This document shows, one piece after another, positions 56,593 through 64,000 of a stretch of 64,000 bases of DNA. Source of the DNA: Candidatus Poribacteria bacterium. GTDB lineage: Bacteria > Poribacteria > WGA-4E > WGA-3G. Position 1 is the first letter of the stretch, and each line of letters starts with the position of its first letter. The translations under genes and the position numbers were made by a program. The notes under the pieces were generated by a model, which was not told the origin of the DNA, searched no databases, and saw only the letters and a program-made list of their open reading frames with translations. Location of the stretch: contig PYJD01000034.1 of the NCBI GenBank assembly GCA_003635315.1, forward strand, positions 62,001 through 126,000, read 5' to 3'.

Positions 56593-57375
56593 CTACATAG
56601 TCTTTAATCTTGCCCAAGTGGTGGAGAGTTTGCCATGAGCTTCAACATCAAGAGTATTTGGCATCAGTCTTTTTATCTCTGCTTGACTTAGAACTGTGGC
56701 ATAGATCCGTGAATCTTCAATTTGAACATCAAGGTCTCCTGGACCACCGGCGACACTCCCGTGGCGTTTACCCCAAATTACTTCAGCGTCCTTGTTTGCA
56801 AAGACAACAAATTGCCCAAAAGTATAGTCTCCAATTTTGTCTCCGTTCCGATATAAAACTACGTGTGCGGTGCCGTTATCATCCCCGTAGGAAATAGCTA
56901 TCATAACCAACTCACCAGTTTTCTTTTCTTCAAACCCTGGTTCAGGATCTTTTGTTCGGTGAAACCAACCACTTCCAGCCATCCAACGACGTTTTTGTCG
57001 TTCTCCAAAAACAATACCGTCAAATGTTGGATCGGATAGACGATCAATAGTCAAAATTGAGCCAGCTTGTACGTCAAGATCGTCCATGATAACCCAAGAA
57101 ACCAAAGTTTTTTCCTCAATATCTGGACCGGTATATCCACTTGTAATTGCCCATTTACCGGGGTCAATGTTCAATTTTCCATCTTCAATTGCAGCCTCTT
57201 TGAGGGTAATTTCAGGAAAGTTTCCTGTAAGATCCTCAAATTCCTCACCTTTTTCAAATGTCCAATGTCCTACAAGGGTTTCTGCTTTTTCTCCTTGTCC
57301 AAATGTCGGTGTAACAATGGTAATTAAAAGAAGTATAGAGCAACCCAACATGTAATAACTATTATGGTAACACAT
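56593..57375 (-). CDS. Secreted LamG-domain protein
   Basis: 260 residues. Signal peptide 1-26 (SILLLITIVTPTFGQ), then a LamG/concanavalin sandwich: LVGHWTFEKGEEFEDLTG (the typical first strand), GSILTIDRLSDPTFDGIVFGER, ELVMIAISYGDDNGTAHVVLYRNGDKIGDY and a terminal IEDSRIYATVLSQAEIKRLM, the last strands of LamG. It ends AHGKLSTTWARLKTM, sharing the KL-x-x-x-W-x-x-LK motif with four secreted proteins. Sugar or surface binding is the likely role. Confidence 0.8.
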   Translation of the reverse strand: MCYHNSYYMLGCSILLLITIVTPTFGQGEKAETLVGHWTFEKGEEFEDLTGNFPEITLKEAAIEDGKLNIDPGKWAITSGYTGPDIEEKTLVSWVIMDDLDVQAGSILTIDRLSDPTFDGIVFGERQKRRWMAGSGWFHRTKDPEPGFEEKKTGELVMIAISYGDDNGTAHVVLYRNGDKIGDYTFGQFVVFANKDAEVIWGKRHGSVAGGPGDLDVQIEDSRIYATVLSQAEIKRLMPNTLDVEAHGKLSTTWARLKTM

Positions 57376-57693
57376 AAATCACTCCTTGATTGCAGACTCT
57401 TATATTGTTAGAAATTATAATAATGGTTGGACTTACGCAAAATCCTTTTCTTTCCTGCGAATTTGGAAGATTGGAAGGGTGGAAGTATGGATGGTGGAAT
57501 TCATCCTTCTCTGCCTTTCCTCCAAATATACGCTTTCTGTGTAATACCATTTCGAAATATAAAATCGTCATAAATTACATGCAATTTTATATTCGGAACG
57601 TTTTCAAACCGCTCCTACTGGGGTGGGTGAATGATGTTTATATGTCATAATTATCTTAGAAATGGTGTAAGTTCTGTATGGTAAAATATGTGT

Positions 57694-57721
57694 AAAAAAG
57701 TTACGAAATCGTAACTTTTTT
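57694..57721. terminator. Perfect 13-bp hairpin AAAAAAGTTACGA / TCGTAACTTTTTT
   Basis: Arms 57694-57706 and 57709-57721, two-base loop. The A-tract and T-tract make it terminator-like on both strands, but no gene ends next to it. Similar AAAAAGTGTAAC motifs occur inside the 1.4-kb element copies. Confidence 0.55.
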
Positions 57722-58017
57722 CTGTAACCCCCATTTTCTATGTATACTAATAAACCCACTCCCCACCTGTTTTTATAGACAATTTTACGATTATTGTAAA
57801 AATAATAAAAAAGTTACTCAATCATAGAACCCTTAGTGTTTTTTGTATCAATTTTGGACGATTATTTGCTGATTTCTGTGTGATTGTTTTTATACTCTTC
57901 ATACAATTTACCAGTATTATACCATTTCTATATGTATAGTTGTCATAAATTCAGATATTATACGATTTCTCAGAAGTGATGTCTCTAAAATTCATATGTA
58001 ATATTATGCTCGGTGAA

Positions 58018-58085
58018 TCAAGGAATCAACGGTATGAATGCCATTTAGCATTCCCCGGATATGAATGCCTTATAACATTCATATC
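58018..58085. repeat. Two hairpin repeats with GTTGATT (and its complement)
   Basis: AATCAACGGTATGAATGCC with ATTTA loop and GCATTC, then GATATGAATG with CATTCATATC and GTTGATTCACG. The first is inverted relative to the second, so both tails point outwards. Confidence 0.7.
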
Positions 58086-58167
58086 GTTGATTCACGCTTA
58101 CTGTGGAAAAATGATATGGAATTTCATAAAATAGATTGATTCCCACGCGGAAAACCCGGTTCGGTTT

Positions 58168-58282
58168 ATGAAGATTAAGTTATTCATTCGGTAAGATCTT
58201 GACGAAATCCGGTGCGGTTACAAACCGCACCTACCGGGGCAGCGGTAAATTAGAATTACCGATTTTAATAATTAAACTTCAT
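58168..58282. mobile_element. MITE-like element, family B, inverted copy
   Basis: 115 bp, ends ATGAAGATTAAGTTATT and (inverted) ATGAAGTTTAATTATT, centre GGTGCGGTTACAAACCGCACC-like. Opposite orientation to 6384 and 21249. It is flanked by CGGTTT and CAAACCG. Confidence 0.85.
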
Positions 58283-58573
58283 CAAACCGAACCTACCGGG
58301 GGTGGGCAAAGGTGCTAAATTGACGCTTATGGAGCGGTTCCAAACTGTTCCTACCGGGTTTGTTGGTTGATGTTTATAAGACATAATATTTCTTAGAAAT
58401 TGTATTAAAACTCATAGTCGTAAATTGAACATTTAATCCTAATATCCAGACAAACTAATAGGGTGCAAAAACAACCCTTTAATCCTAAATTCTTAGATAA
58501 AATAATCGTGAAAATGTTGTATTTTTCCGTATGTCTCAAAGTGTCGAAAAAGGGAAAAAAGTTACACTTTTTC

Positions 58574-58807
58574 CTACATTTTGTAGGATTTAAATTGGTG
58601 TAAATTACCTCTCTTACCTCTGTCATAGACTGACTTTACTCCACTTTGAATTAACTTTTTAAGAATTTGCCAAAAGTGGGATTTTGTGTTTTTGTTGTCT
58701 TTGTGGAATTTGACAATTCCGTCCTGCATATTAAAGCAGATTTTTTGACATAAAGTCTTCTTATATTTTGGTTTGTATTTAGGATCGTTTTTATAGATAT
58801 TCATCAT
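58574..58807 (-). CDS. Small ORF4 of the repeated element
   Basis: 77 codons, MMNIYKNDPKYKPKYKKT start, lysine-rich and ending with GNLHQFKSYKM. The corresponding region of the other copy is broken. A nucleic-acid-binding character is possible from the charge but no domain is recognised. Confidence 0.35.
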   Translation of the reverse strand: MMNIYKNDPKYKPKYKKTLCQKICFNMQDGIVKFHKDNKNTKSHFWQILKKLIQSGVKSVYDRGKRGNLHQFKSYKM

Positions 58808-59020
58808 TTATTCTCTAATTATATACTTCCCAAAAAAGTACGGAATTGGAAGATTGGAAGGGTGGAACTGTGGATGATGGGTTCCATTCTTCCTTAAAGA
58901 GACATTTGCATTTAAACATTGCACATTATTAATTACTTTATCGTTAATTTATTTTGGTTATTAATCTTCTTTCAAGTGTTTCGGTTCGGTAATTTAAAAA
59001 GCGTCGAAAAACGGAAAATG

Positions 59021-59293
59021 TTACACTTTTTGACACATTGTGTGACATTGAATTCCGATATAATTATGGCTTTCAGACCAGTACTGTACTGGGTTTACTG
59101 CCTTAAATATATGAAAAAGTAAAATTTCTAATTTTCTCATTTTTGTGTTATTTCTGTTTAGTGTTAAAATTTCACATTTGTTAATATATTGATTCATTTT
59201 TATTTCCACACTTTGTATCCTCCATCTTGCTTCAGTGGAGGGTGGTGTAGTTGAAGTTTCTTTTATTTTCTTTATATAGTCTGTAAGTTTCAT
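59021..59293 (-). CDS. Small ORF3 of the repeated element
   Basis: 90 codons starting ATG at 59293 (MKLTDYIKKIKETSTTPPS), with AAGGTGG 8 bp upstream as good ribosome binding site. Ends CHTMCQKV. The copy at 25254 is truncated after about 49 codons. No family recognised. Confidence 0.45.
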   Translation of the reverse strand: MKLTDYIKKIKETSTTPPSTEARWRIQSVEIKMNQYINKCEILTLNRNNTKMRKLEILLFHIFKAVNPVQYWSESHNYIGIQCHTMCQKV

Positions 59294-59313
59294 TTTTATA
59301 TCCACCTTAAGTG

Positions 59314-59433
59314 TCAATTTAGTGATTTGATATCCTCGTTTTTTAGTTTTTCAAGTTTTTTTAGTCGGTTTTTATAATCTCTGATTTCGAAGTGCCTTGA
59401 AGTAAGTCTGGTTCTGTGTTCATAGCGTGTCAT
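59314..59433 (-). CDS. Small ORF2 of the repeated element
   Basis: 39 codons, MTRYEHRTRLTSRHFEIRDY followed by a lysine/leucine-rich helix LKKLEKLKNEDIKSLN; its start overlaps the end of ORF1. Possible coiled coil. The copy at 25114 has a stop. Confidence 0.35.
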   Translation of the reverse strand: MTRYEHRTRLTSRHFEIRDYKNRLKKLEKLKNEDIKSLN

Positions 59434-59575
59434 TACAAACAGGTGATTTTTTAATAATTTGAAAAACTTGAAAACTGTGTTTTCTGGTCAATCTGCTATA
59501 AACCGAATACGGTAAAGGGATTGTATAGAATTGTCTTATATTTATCATTTCAGATTTAGATTTATAATTTATCAT
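59420..59575 (-). CDS. Small ORF1 of the repeated element
   Basis: 51 codons, beginning MINYKSKSEMINIRQFY, ending SPVCNDTL; intact in both element copies. Confidence 0.4.
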   Translation of the reverse strand: MINYKSKSEMINIRQFYTIPLPYSVYSRLTRKHSFQVFQIIKKSPVCNDTL

Positions 59576-59755
59576 AACATAATAAACCTTTGTTTTTTAG
59601 GTATCCTATTATATGTAAGATTATTTTAACATATACATAATGTGTTTGCAACCTTATTTTTCACGTATGTGACTTTAGATGTTAGTGTATAGATTTTTCT
59701 TCAATAATTTTTTGTTTAATTGGAGATATTTGATTTTAAGGGAAAATTTGTGTAT

Positions 59756-60084
59756 TTTTGTCTGAATTATGGATTACGCGGGGAAGAGGAATTGAGGTAA
59801 GGTGAATGGTTTTGTGGAAGGATGGTTTCTTGTTTGTCTGAATCACGGATTACGCGGATTACGCGGAATACGCGGATAAGAGGTGTTTTGTGTGATAATG
59901 TTTCTTTGGTATTCCATATACCTTATCTCGTATACAAAGATATCTATCCTACAGAGGGGAGTATAATCGCGATTCGGAAATCGAATCAACGGTATGAATG
60001 CCTTATTGGCATTCCCCACCTACAGAGGAGAGTATAATCGCATATAATCAATATGAGCGATTATTAGTTTTTAGGATTGTATTA
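59756..60084. other. Spacer with hairpin repeat
   Basis: No gene recognised. Contains AATCAACGGTATGAATGCC-TTATT-GGCATTC (59986-60012), an inverted GTTGATT hairpin, and two copies of CTACAGAGG-GGAGTATAATCGC (59951 and 60021 regions). Also a run of GGATTACGCGGATTACGCGG-like repeats at 59845-59876. Confidence 0.5.
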
Positions 60085-60918
60085 TCAGTTCATTTTTGCG
60101 ATTATTCTTCGGAGTATTCTAATATTCTCAATGACATTCTCTTCGCTATTTGGACTGTCTATACCATTTAGATAGGTTTCAAAGGCATCTAAAGCTTCAT
60201 TATAATCGCCAACTTGATAGAACAGGTTGCCGAGTCGACGGTATGGTGTCATATATTGTGGAGTTAGCCATGTAATCCGTTTTAAGGCTTGTATTGCCTT
60301 ATCATACTCGTTATCATCTGTATATATGCGTGCGAGATTGCGTAAAATCCGTGCTAAGGTTTCTTTATTGGCATCCTCATTTAGGAATCGACGTTGGAGA
60401 CCTGCTTCTTCACCGAATACAAGTTCTAACTTCTCTTGAAATGCCTCTTCAGACATAATATTGCCTTCGTCGCCTAAGTCCAAGAAAATATCAAAATGTT
60501 TGAATTTGTACCGGACAATACAATAAGATGGTAAGTTTATAGCAGAAAGGGGTAAACCAGCTTTCCTGCCAATTTCTATATAGAGAATATAGAGGGTTAC
60601 ATCAATCCCTATTTTTCTATCAATAACATCGTTGAGGAAATTATTTGCAGGATCATAAAAGCCGATGACTTCTCTTCTGAACCTATTTTCATCAAAGAAA
60701 TACCGATTGTATTCAGCGATCTGCTCGTGAGGTAAAGCAATTTCAGATATTCTCTCTCTAACCTCTTGAGCCATCTCGTCTAATTTATGAATGTAATTGT
60801 CTATATCGACCTCGGGATATTCACTTTTGGCAATAAGTAGTGCCCCGATTGCGAGTCCGACCTCACTATCGGGTTGATCTGCGAAATTAAAAAAGATATC
60901 AGGTTCGCTTTTATCCAT
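60085..60918 (-). CDS. SirB1-family transglutaminase-like / TPR protein
   Basis: 277 residues. N-terminal helical transglutaminase-like domain of the SirB1 type: GLAIGALLIAKSEYPEVDIDNYIHKLDEMA, FFDENRFRREVIGFYDPANNFLNDVIDRKIG, and LPLSAINLPSYCIVRYKF. C-terminal TPRs: LARIYTDDNEYDKAIQALKRITWL and LGNLFYQVGDYNEALDAFETYL. SirB1 proteins lack proven enzyme activity. It is followed downstream by no gene on its strand; a tRNA gene lies divergently. Confidence 0.83.
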   Translation of the reverse strand: MDKSEPDIFFNFADQPDSEVGLAIGALLIAKSEYPEVDIDNYIHKLDEMAQEVRERISEIALPHEQIAEYNRYFFDENRFRREVIGFYDPANNFLNDVIDRKIGIDVTLYILYIEIGRKAGLPLSAINLPSYCIVRYKFKHFDIFLDLGDEGNIMSEEAFQEKLELVFGEEAGLQRRFLNEDANKETLARILRNLARIYTDDNEYDKAIQALKRITWLTPQYMTPYRRLGNLFYQVGDYNEALDAFETYLNGIDSPNSEENVIENIRILRRIIAKMN

Positions 60919-60986
60919 CTTATTTGAAGTCCTAAAATTATTTGCTTTTTTAGCAGGGATATGTTATTATTAAATTGTTCTTATGT

Positions 60987-61059
<73 letters not shown>

Positions 61060-61064
61060 TCATT

Positions 61065-61565
61065 TTATTTTAATATATTAGACAGTGGTTGTTCAACAGA
61101 AGTTGAATTATCGCTGTTTTTTTGTTCGACTTTTTTATTTGTCTGTGTTCTTGTCGTTCTACGCGGTAGACCATTATCTAAAATACCGAATACCGTCAGG
61201 TGAAGTTGTGCGCGAGGTGATAGGTGTTTAATGAGTGTTTCCTCAGCTTTATCAATCTTATCCTGCATCTCTTTTCGTTTTGAGCGTACCTTCTCCAGTG
61301 TTTCCTTAATCTCTTTCTCGCTCATGAGTGTATCTTTAACATACCGGTTTAAAGTCTTCAAATCTTCAACAGCTTGTCTATGCTTTTGTAGTTTTAGTTT
61401 CCACATAGCATCTATTTGAGATTTCTGCTCTGGTGTTACGCCAATCTCAGCCAAAGAGATCCTTCCTTGTTGGGTTTCACTGTTCTTTTGTGCCCATGCA
61501 AAGATGCTACATAAGGCGATGCACCCCAAAATCGGTATAAGGTATATATTACGTTTTTTCATCAT
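61065..61565 (-). CDS. Spy/CpxP-like periplasmic protein
   Basis: Start at 61565 or the next ATG (MMKKRNIYLIP) follows GGAGGGAGT and a signal peptide (hydrophobic IPILGCIALCSIFAWA). About 166 residues. Mature part is highly helical and charged: LAEIGVTPEQKSQIDAMWKLKL, then EKEIKETLEKVRSKRKEMQDKI, the LTPEQ-x-LxxIxxxW pattern resembling the Spy chaperone / LTXXQ family, though the second LTxxQ is replaced. Possible periplasmic chaperone or metal sensor. Ends against the tRNA gene. Confidence 0.65.
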   Translation of the reverse strand: MMKKRNIYLIPILGCIALCSIFAWAQKNSETQQGRISLAEIGVTPEQKSQIDAMWKLKLQKHRQAVEDLKTLNRYVKDTLMSEKEIKETLEKVRSKRKEMQDKIDKAEETLIKHLSPRAQLHLTVFGILDNGLPRRTTRTQTNKKVEQKNSDNSTSVEQPLSNILK

Positions 61566-61648
61566 AACTCCCTCCTGTCTAAAGGATACCATAACTAAGG
61601 AAAAATTTCTACTTACGGGTATGTCCCGTTAGGGTTATTTAGTTTTAC

Positions 61649-61835
61649 TATAGTTTGGACAATTTTCGTATATTCTTTAACAATTGTATACATACACCTT
61701 TCGCACCGCTGGTGCTCGGTTACTGGTGGCATTTACGTTTCTACACACCTTCCGCACCGCTGGTGCTGCCGATGTGGTCAATAGTAAACTTTTTCGTCAA
61801 GTTTAGGTTGTGGCTTAACTCATCAATTAATCAGT
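61649..61835. repeat. Repeat block, inverted copy of 39124-39318
   Basis: Starts ACTATAGTTTGGACAATTTT, contains two CGCACCGCTGGTG motifs and GTTGTGGCTTAACTCATCAA, the reverse complement of the block at 39124. Confidence 0.75.
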
Positions 61836-61918
61836 TTTTATCAAAGAATAGTCTGATAAGTGCTATTTATAGTGAACTTTAGAATTAATTGAACACATCT
61901 ATTAAAGGATCTCTGCAT

Positions 61919-62262
61919 GCACAATCTAACAGAATGTGCTACAACACACAATCTAACAGAATGTGCTACAAAACACACAATCTAAAAGAATGTGCTACAA
62001 AACACACAATCTAAAAGAATGTGCTACAAAACACACAATCTAACAGAATGTGCTACAAAACGCACAATCTAACAGAATGTGCTACAATGCGCACAATCTA
62101 ACAGAATGTGCTACAATGCGCACAATCTAACAGAATGTGCTACAAAACACACAATCTAACAGAATGTGCTACAAAACACAATCTAACAGAATGTGCTACA
62201 ATGCGCACAATCTAACAGAATGTGCTACAATGCGCACAATCTAACAGAATGTCTATTATTAG
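61919..62262 (-). repeat. 12-copy tandem array, inverted relative to 10080-10362
   Basis: Twelve units of 26-30 bp containing CACAATCTAACAGAATGTGC and TACAAAAC or TACAATG between; two units have AATCTAAAAGAATG. The right flank CTATTATTAGTGAAGGTATT matches, on the other strand, the left end of the element at 10058, but no matching second end was found upstream. So this copy is truncated or diverged. Confidence 0.85.
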
Positions 62263-62530
62263 TGAAGGTATTGAAAGCACATAGATGTAGTTTTGAATTC
62301 TGAATTCAGATTCGTTCTTAAACGTATAGTAACCTATTCTTCTACGATGTAGTTACGTATCATTATCTTTATAGTTTAATTGAATTTATAAAGACATTTT
62401 ATTCGGTTAAAGAACTATAGTCTATATAAACTCTCCTTGCGAGTTTAATGATATGATCGTGGTAAGCAGATTGCCAAATCGGACCGCTACTCCCCAAACA
62501 TGCATTAATCTGTTTCACCGGGTTGCTATT
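62263..62530. other. Spacer, nothing recognised
   Basis: AT-rich spacer between the tandem array and the promoter of the thioredoxin-TPR gene. No gene, tRNA or clear site was found. Confidence 0.4.
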
Positions 62531-62560
62531 TTGGACAATCTAACTAAAATATGATATTAT
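62531..62560 (+). promoter_or_regulatory. Possible promoter of the thioredoxin-TPR selenoprotein
   Basis: TTGGAC and TATTAT with 18 bp between, about 93 bp before the ATG at 62654. Weak match. Confidence 0.35.
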
Positions 62561-62653
62561 TTTGATAATTACAGAAACAATACCGATTTGCGTCTCTATT
62601 CAAACCGTTTAGGAGATACTTTGATTTGTAGTCCTACAATAAGGAGAAAATTA

Positions 62654-63859
62654 ATGGCACAAGAAGCGGAAAAAGCCGAGGTCAAATGGGGAACGTCTAT
62701 TGAAGAGGCAATGAAACAATCTGCTGAAACCGGTAAACCAATGATGATGGACTTCTATACAGATTCGTGATACTGGTGTAAGCGGCTGGATGCCGACACC
62801 TATACCAACGCAGATGTTATCACCCTTTCTGAAAAGTTTATTCCAGTCAAAGTTAATCCACAAAATAAAGAACAACCCATCAACGCAGAAACAAACGACA
62901 AGTTTGGCGTTAGTTTTTATCCTACTACCCTTTTTGTAAGTCCGGATGGTGGTCTCATTTCGGAACACCTTAGTGGTTACGCGCCACCTGAGAAATTCTT
63001 ACCTGTGATGCAAGAAATATTGAAAAAAGAGAAGACATTTCAGGAGAAATTAACAGAATTGAAGAAAGCACCTGATGATGTTAAACTGAAGCGTGAAATC
63101 GCAATTCTCTATGTCCAACGCCACCAAATTGTGAAAGCAGAACCGATTCTTGAAATGATGTCTGATGATATAGATCTGAACCGAGAATTCGGTATCTTCT
63201 ATCTCAGTAAGAATGAAATTGAAAAGGCACTTAAAATAAGTGAAATGATGCCTGACGATGTGAAGCTAAATTACGAATTTGCAGTGACGTATCTGGAGCA
63301 AGAACAGATTGAGAAGGCACTTCCATATAGTCAAAAGGTCTTAGATAAAGATCCTGAAAATACGATGGGATTACTTCCTAATCTACACTTGGAAATCGGA
63401 TCTTCTTACGCAAGTATGATTCCGGGTAGTTCGGGAAAAGTCAGAGACAGATATGTGAAAAATGCTGTTAAGCACCTCCAAAGTGTCATTGAAAATTACT
63501 CGGATAGCAATGTCTTTGAATCTGCACAATATAATCTGGGTGTTACGTATTCACTGACAGGTGATTTTGACAAGTCAATTGAAGTACTTGAAAAGTTGAT
63601 GAATCACGCCACTGATCAAGTGATAAAGGAGACTCTACCAAATGAGATAATAGAGGTTAAACAGTTGGCTGCGTTTAAAGCTGCACAAGATTATGTGGGT
63701 GTTACGTTTTCAGCCATTACACAGGATTTTGAAAAATCAATTGAAGTACTTGAAAATTGGATGAATCGTTACAACACTGATGAACGGATAAAGCAGGCTG
63801 TACAGAAAGAATTCAGAAAGATCAGAGAGTTAGCTGCGGAAGTAGAAACGAGTGAATAG
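62654..63859 (+). CDS. Thioredoxin-fold / TPR selenoprotein (TGA read as Sec)
   Basis: Start at 62654 (MAQEAEKAEVKW) with AAGGAG at 62641-62646. One in-frame TGA at residue 39 (62768-62770); otherwise open to 63859 (401 residues). N-terminal thioredoxin_7-like domain: KPMMMDFYTDS-[TGA]-YWCKRLDADTY, KFIPVKVN, V-S-F-Y-P-T-T-L-F (cis-Pro). The TGA replaces the first Cys of the WCxxC site, giving U-Y-W-C. C-terminal TPR units follow (LNREFGIFYLSKNEIEKAL, LNYEFAVTYLEQEQIEKAL, AQYNLGVTYSLTGDFDKSI). A hairpin is present at 62775-62800. No signal peptide. Confidence 0.85.
62775..62800 (+). promoter_or_regulatory. Candidate bacterial SECIS hairpin
   Basis: GGTGT (62775-62779) pairs with ACACC (62796-62800); above a small AAG bulge, CGGC (62783-62786) pairs with GCCG (62792-62795), leaving loop TGGAT. 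Loop Gs lie 18 and 19 nt after TGA, close to the E. coli fdhF geometry. Confidence 0.65.
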
Positions 63860-64000
63860 GAGGAACGCCGACATTGCTACGCTATGTCGGATTATTATCG
63901 AATTAATACATTAATCTTCATATGAACTCAAGATGGTATATACACTTTTGCTATAAACATTCCGTCCCTACCAAATCAACGCCAAATGCACATTTGGCAT
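63860..64000. repeat. Terminal spacer with hairpins
   Basis: Contains GCCGACAT...ATGTCGG hairpin (63867-63892), an ATTAATCTTCAT end of family B type (63910-63921), and at the edge AATCAACGCCAAATG-CA-CATTTGGC (63974-63998), an inverted GTTGATT hairpin. Confidence 0.55.

Larger units (their letters stand above)
57376..58403. repeat. Repeat-rich spacer (57376-58403)
   Basis: Non-coding. Holds a copy of the TTGGAAGATTGGAAGGGTGG motif (57463), an element with ATACCATTTC at 57543 and GAAATGGTGT at 57663-57672, and a long perfect hairpin at 57694-57721. Further along are GAATGCC-type hairpins (58030-58085), a family B MITE (58168-58282) and fragments of family R3 (near 58316). Confidence 0.6.
58404..59755 (-). 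mobile_element. 1.35-kb repeated element, more intact copy (inverted partner at 24800-26190)
   Basis: Homologous to 24800-26190 in reverse orientation over nearly the whole length. On the minus strand it carries four small frames in order: 59575-59420, 59433-59314, 59293-59021 and 58807-58574, overlapping or closely spaced. Short motifs AAAAAGTGTAACTTTTT recur between them. No transposase, relaxase or replication motif recognised. The element type is unknown. Confidence 0.8.

Noticed and set aside
62588-62770. 60-codon separate gene, and 63005-63859 as a separate gene
   Set aside because: Both are in one frame with a single TGA; the thioredoxin domain spans the junction, so they are one gene.

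Overview
The window (64 kb, AT-rich) looks like a chromosomal contig of an uncultured bacterium, most likely Candidatus Poribacteria or a close relative. This is inferred from gene content: a formylglycine-type sulfatase, Gfo/Idh/MocA and DUF6807 proteins, a DUF1549/DUF1553 lipoprotein, a ceramidase-like hydrolase, LamG-type secreted proteins, and very many short interspersed repeats. No 16S gene or marker set is present to prove the taxonomy.

Layout. 1-6 kb: end of cysS, two F5/8C-like lipoproteins, dprA, accA, a DUF711/UPF0210 gene. 6-12.7 kb: katG, an NTF2-like membrane protein and a sulfatase, separated by repeat-rich spacers. 12.7-24.6 kb: a defence island, hsdM / AlbA_2 ATPase / nucleotidyltransferase-HsdS fusion / SEFIR protein / SEFIR-AAA ATPase / DUF4276 protein / (three nested MITEs) / hsdR. 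24.6-26.6 kb: decayed copy of a 1.35-kb element that recurs inverted at 58.4-59.8 kb. 26.6-37.8 kb: STAS protein, DUF6807, oxidoreductase, gamma-glutamyltransferase, three tandem secreted paralogues, an epimerase, a DUF1549/1553 lipoprotein and a DUF1080-like protein. 38-39.4 kb: a frameshifted UPF0175/PIN toxin-antitoxin relic. 39.4-57.4 kb: mainly housekeeping and envelope genes (DUF2007 membrane protein, glycosyltransferase, tsaE, sugar-ABC ATPase, putative ssDNA-annealing protein, ceramidase-like, TIM barrel, tenA, histidine kinase, dapA-like, aroA, flippase, tsaB). 57.4-64 kb: repeats, SirB1-like protein, tRNA-Ala(GGC), Spy-like protein, and a thioredoxin-TPR protein.

The most important re-reading concerns two thioredoxin-fold genes (54996-55856 minus, 62654-63859 plus). 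Each is interrupted by one in-frame TGA, exactly where the first cysteine of a CxxC motif is expected (TGA-P-V-C and TGA-Y-W-C). Each TGA is followed at the right distance by a hairpin with G in its apical loop. Both are best read as UxxC selenoproteins, so the organism probably uses selenocysteine.

The second main candidate is the SEFIR-AAA ATPase plus DUF4276 pair with a SEFIR-only paralogue inside a type I restriction-modification locus. It resembles ATPase/TOPRIM-type abortive-infection systems but carries a fused SEFIR signalling domain. Other unexplained structure: hairpin repeats with a conserved loop and GTTGATT tail but changing, still self-complementary stems; two inverted homologous arrays of a 27-29 bp unit; a gene bracketed by a 95-bp duplication of the aroA 3' end; and a shared C-terminal motif (KL-x-x-x-W-x-x-LK) on five secreted proteins.
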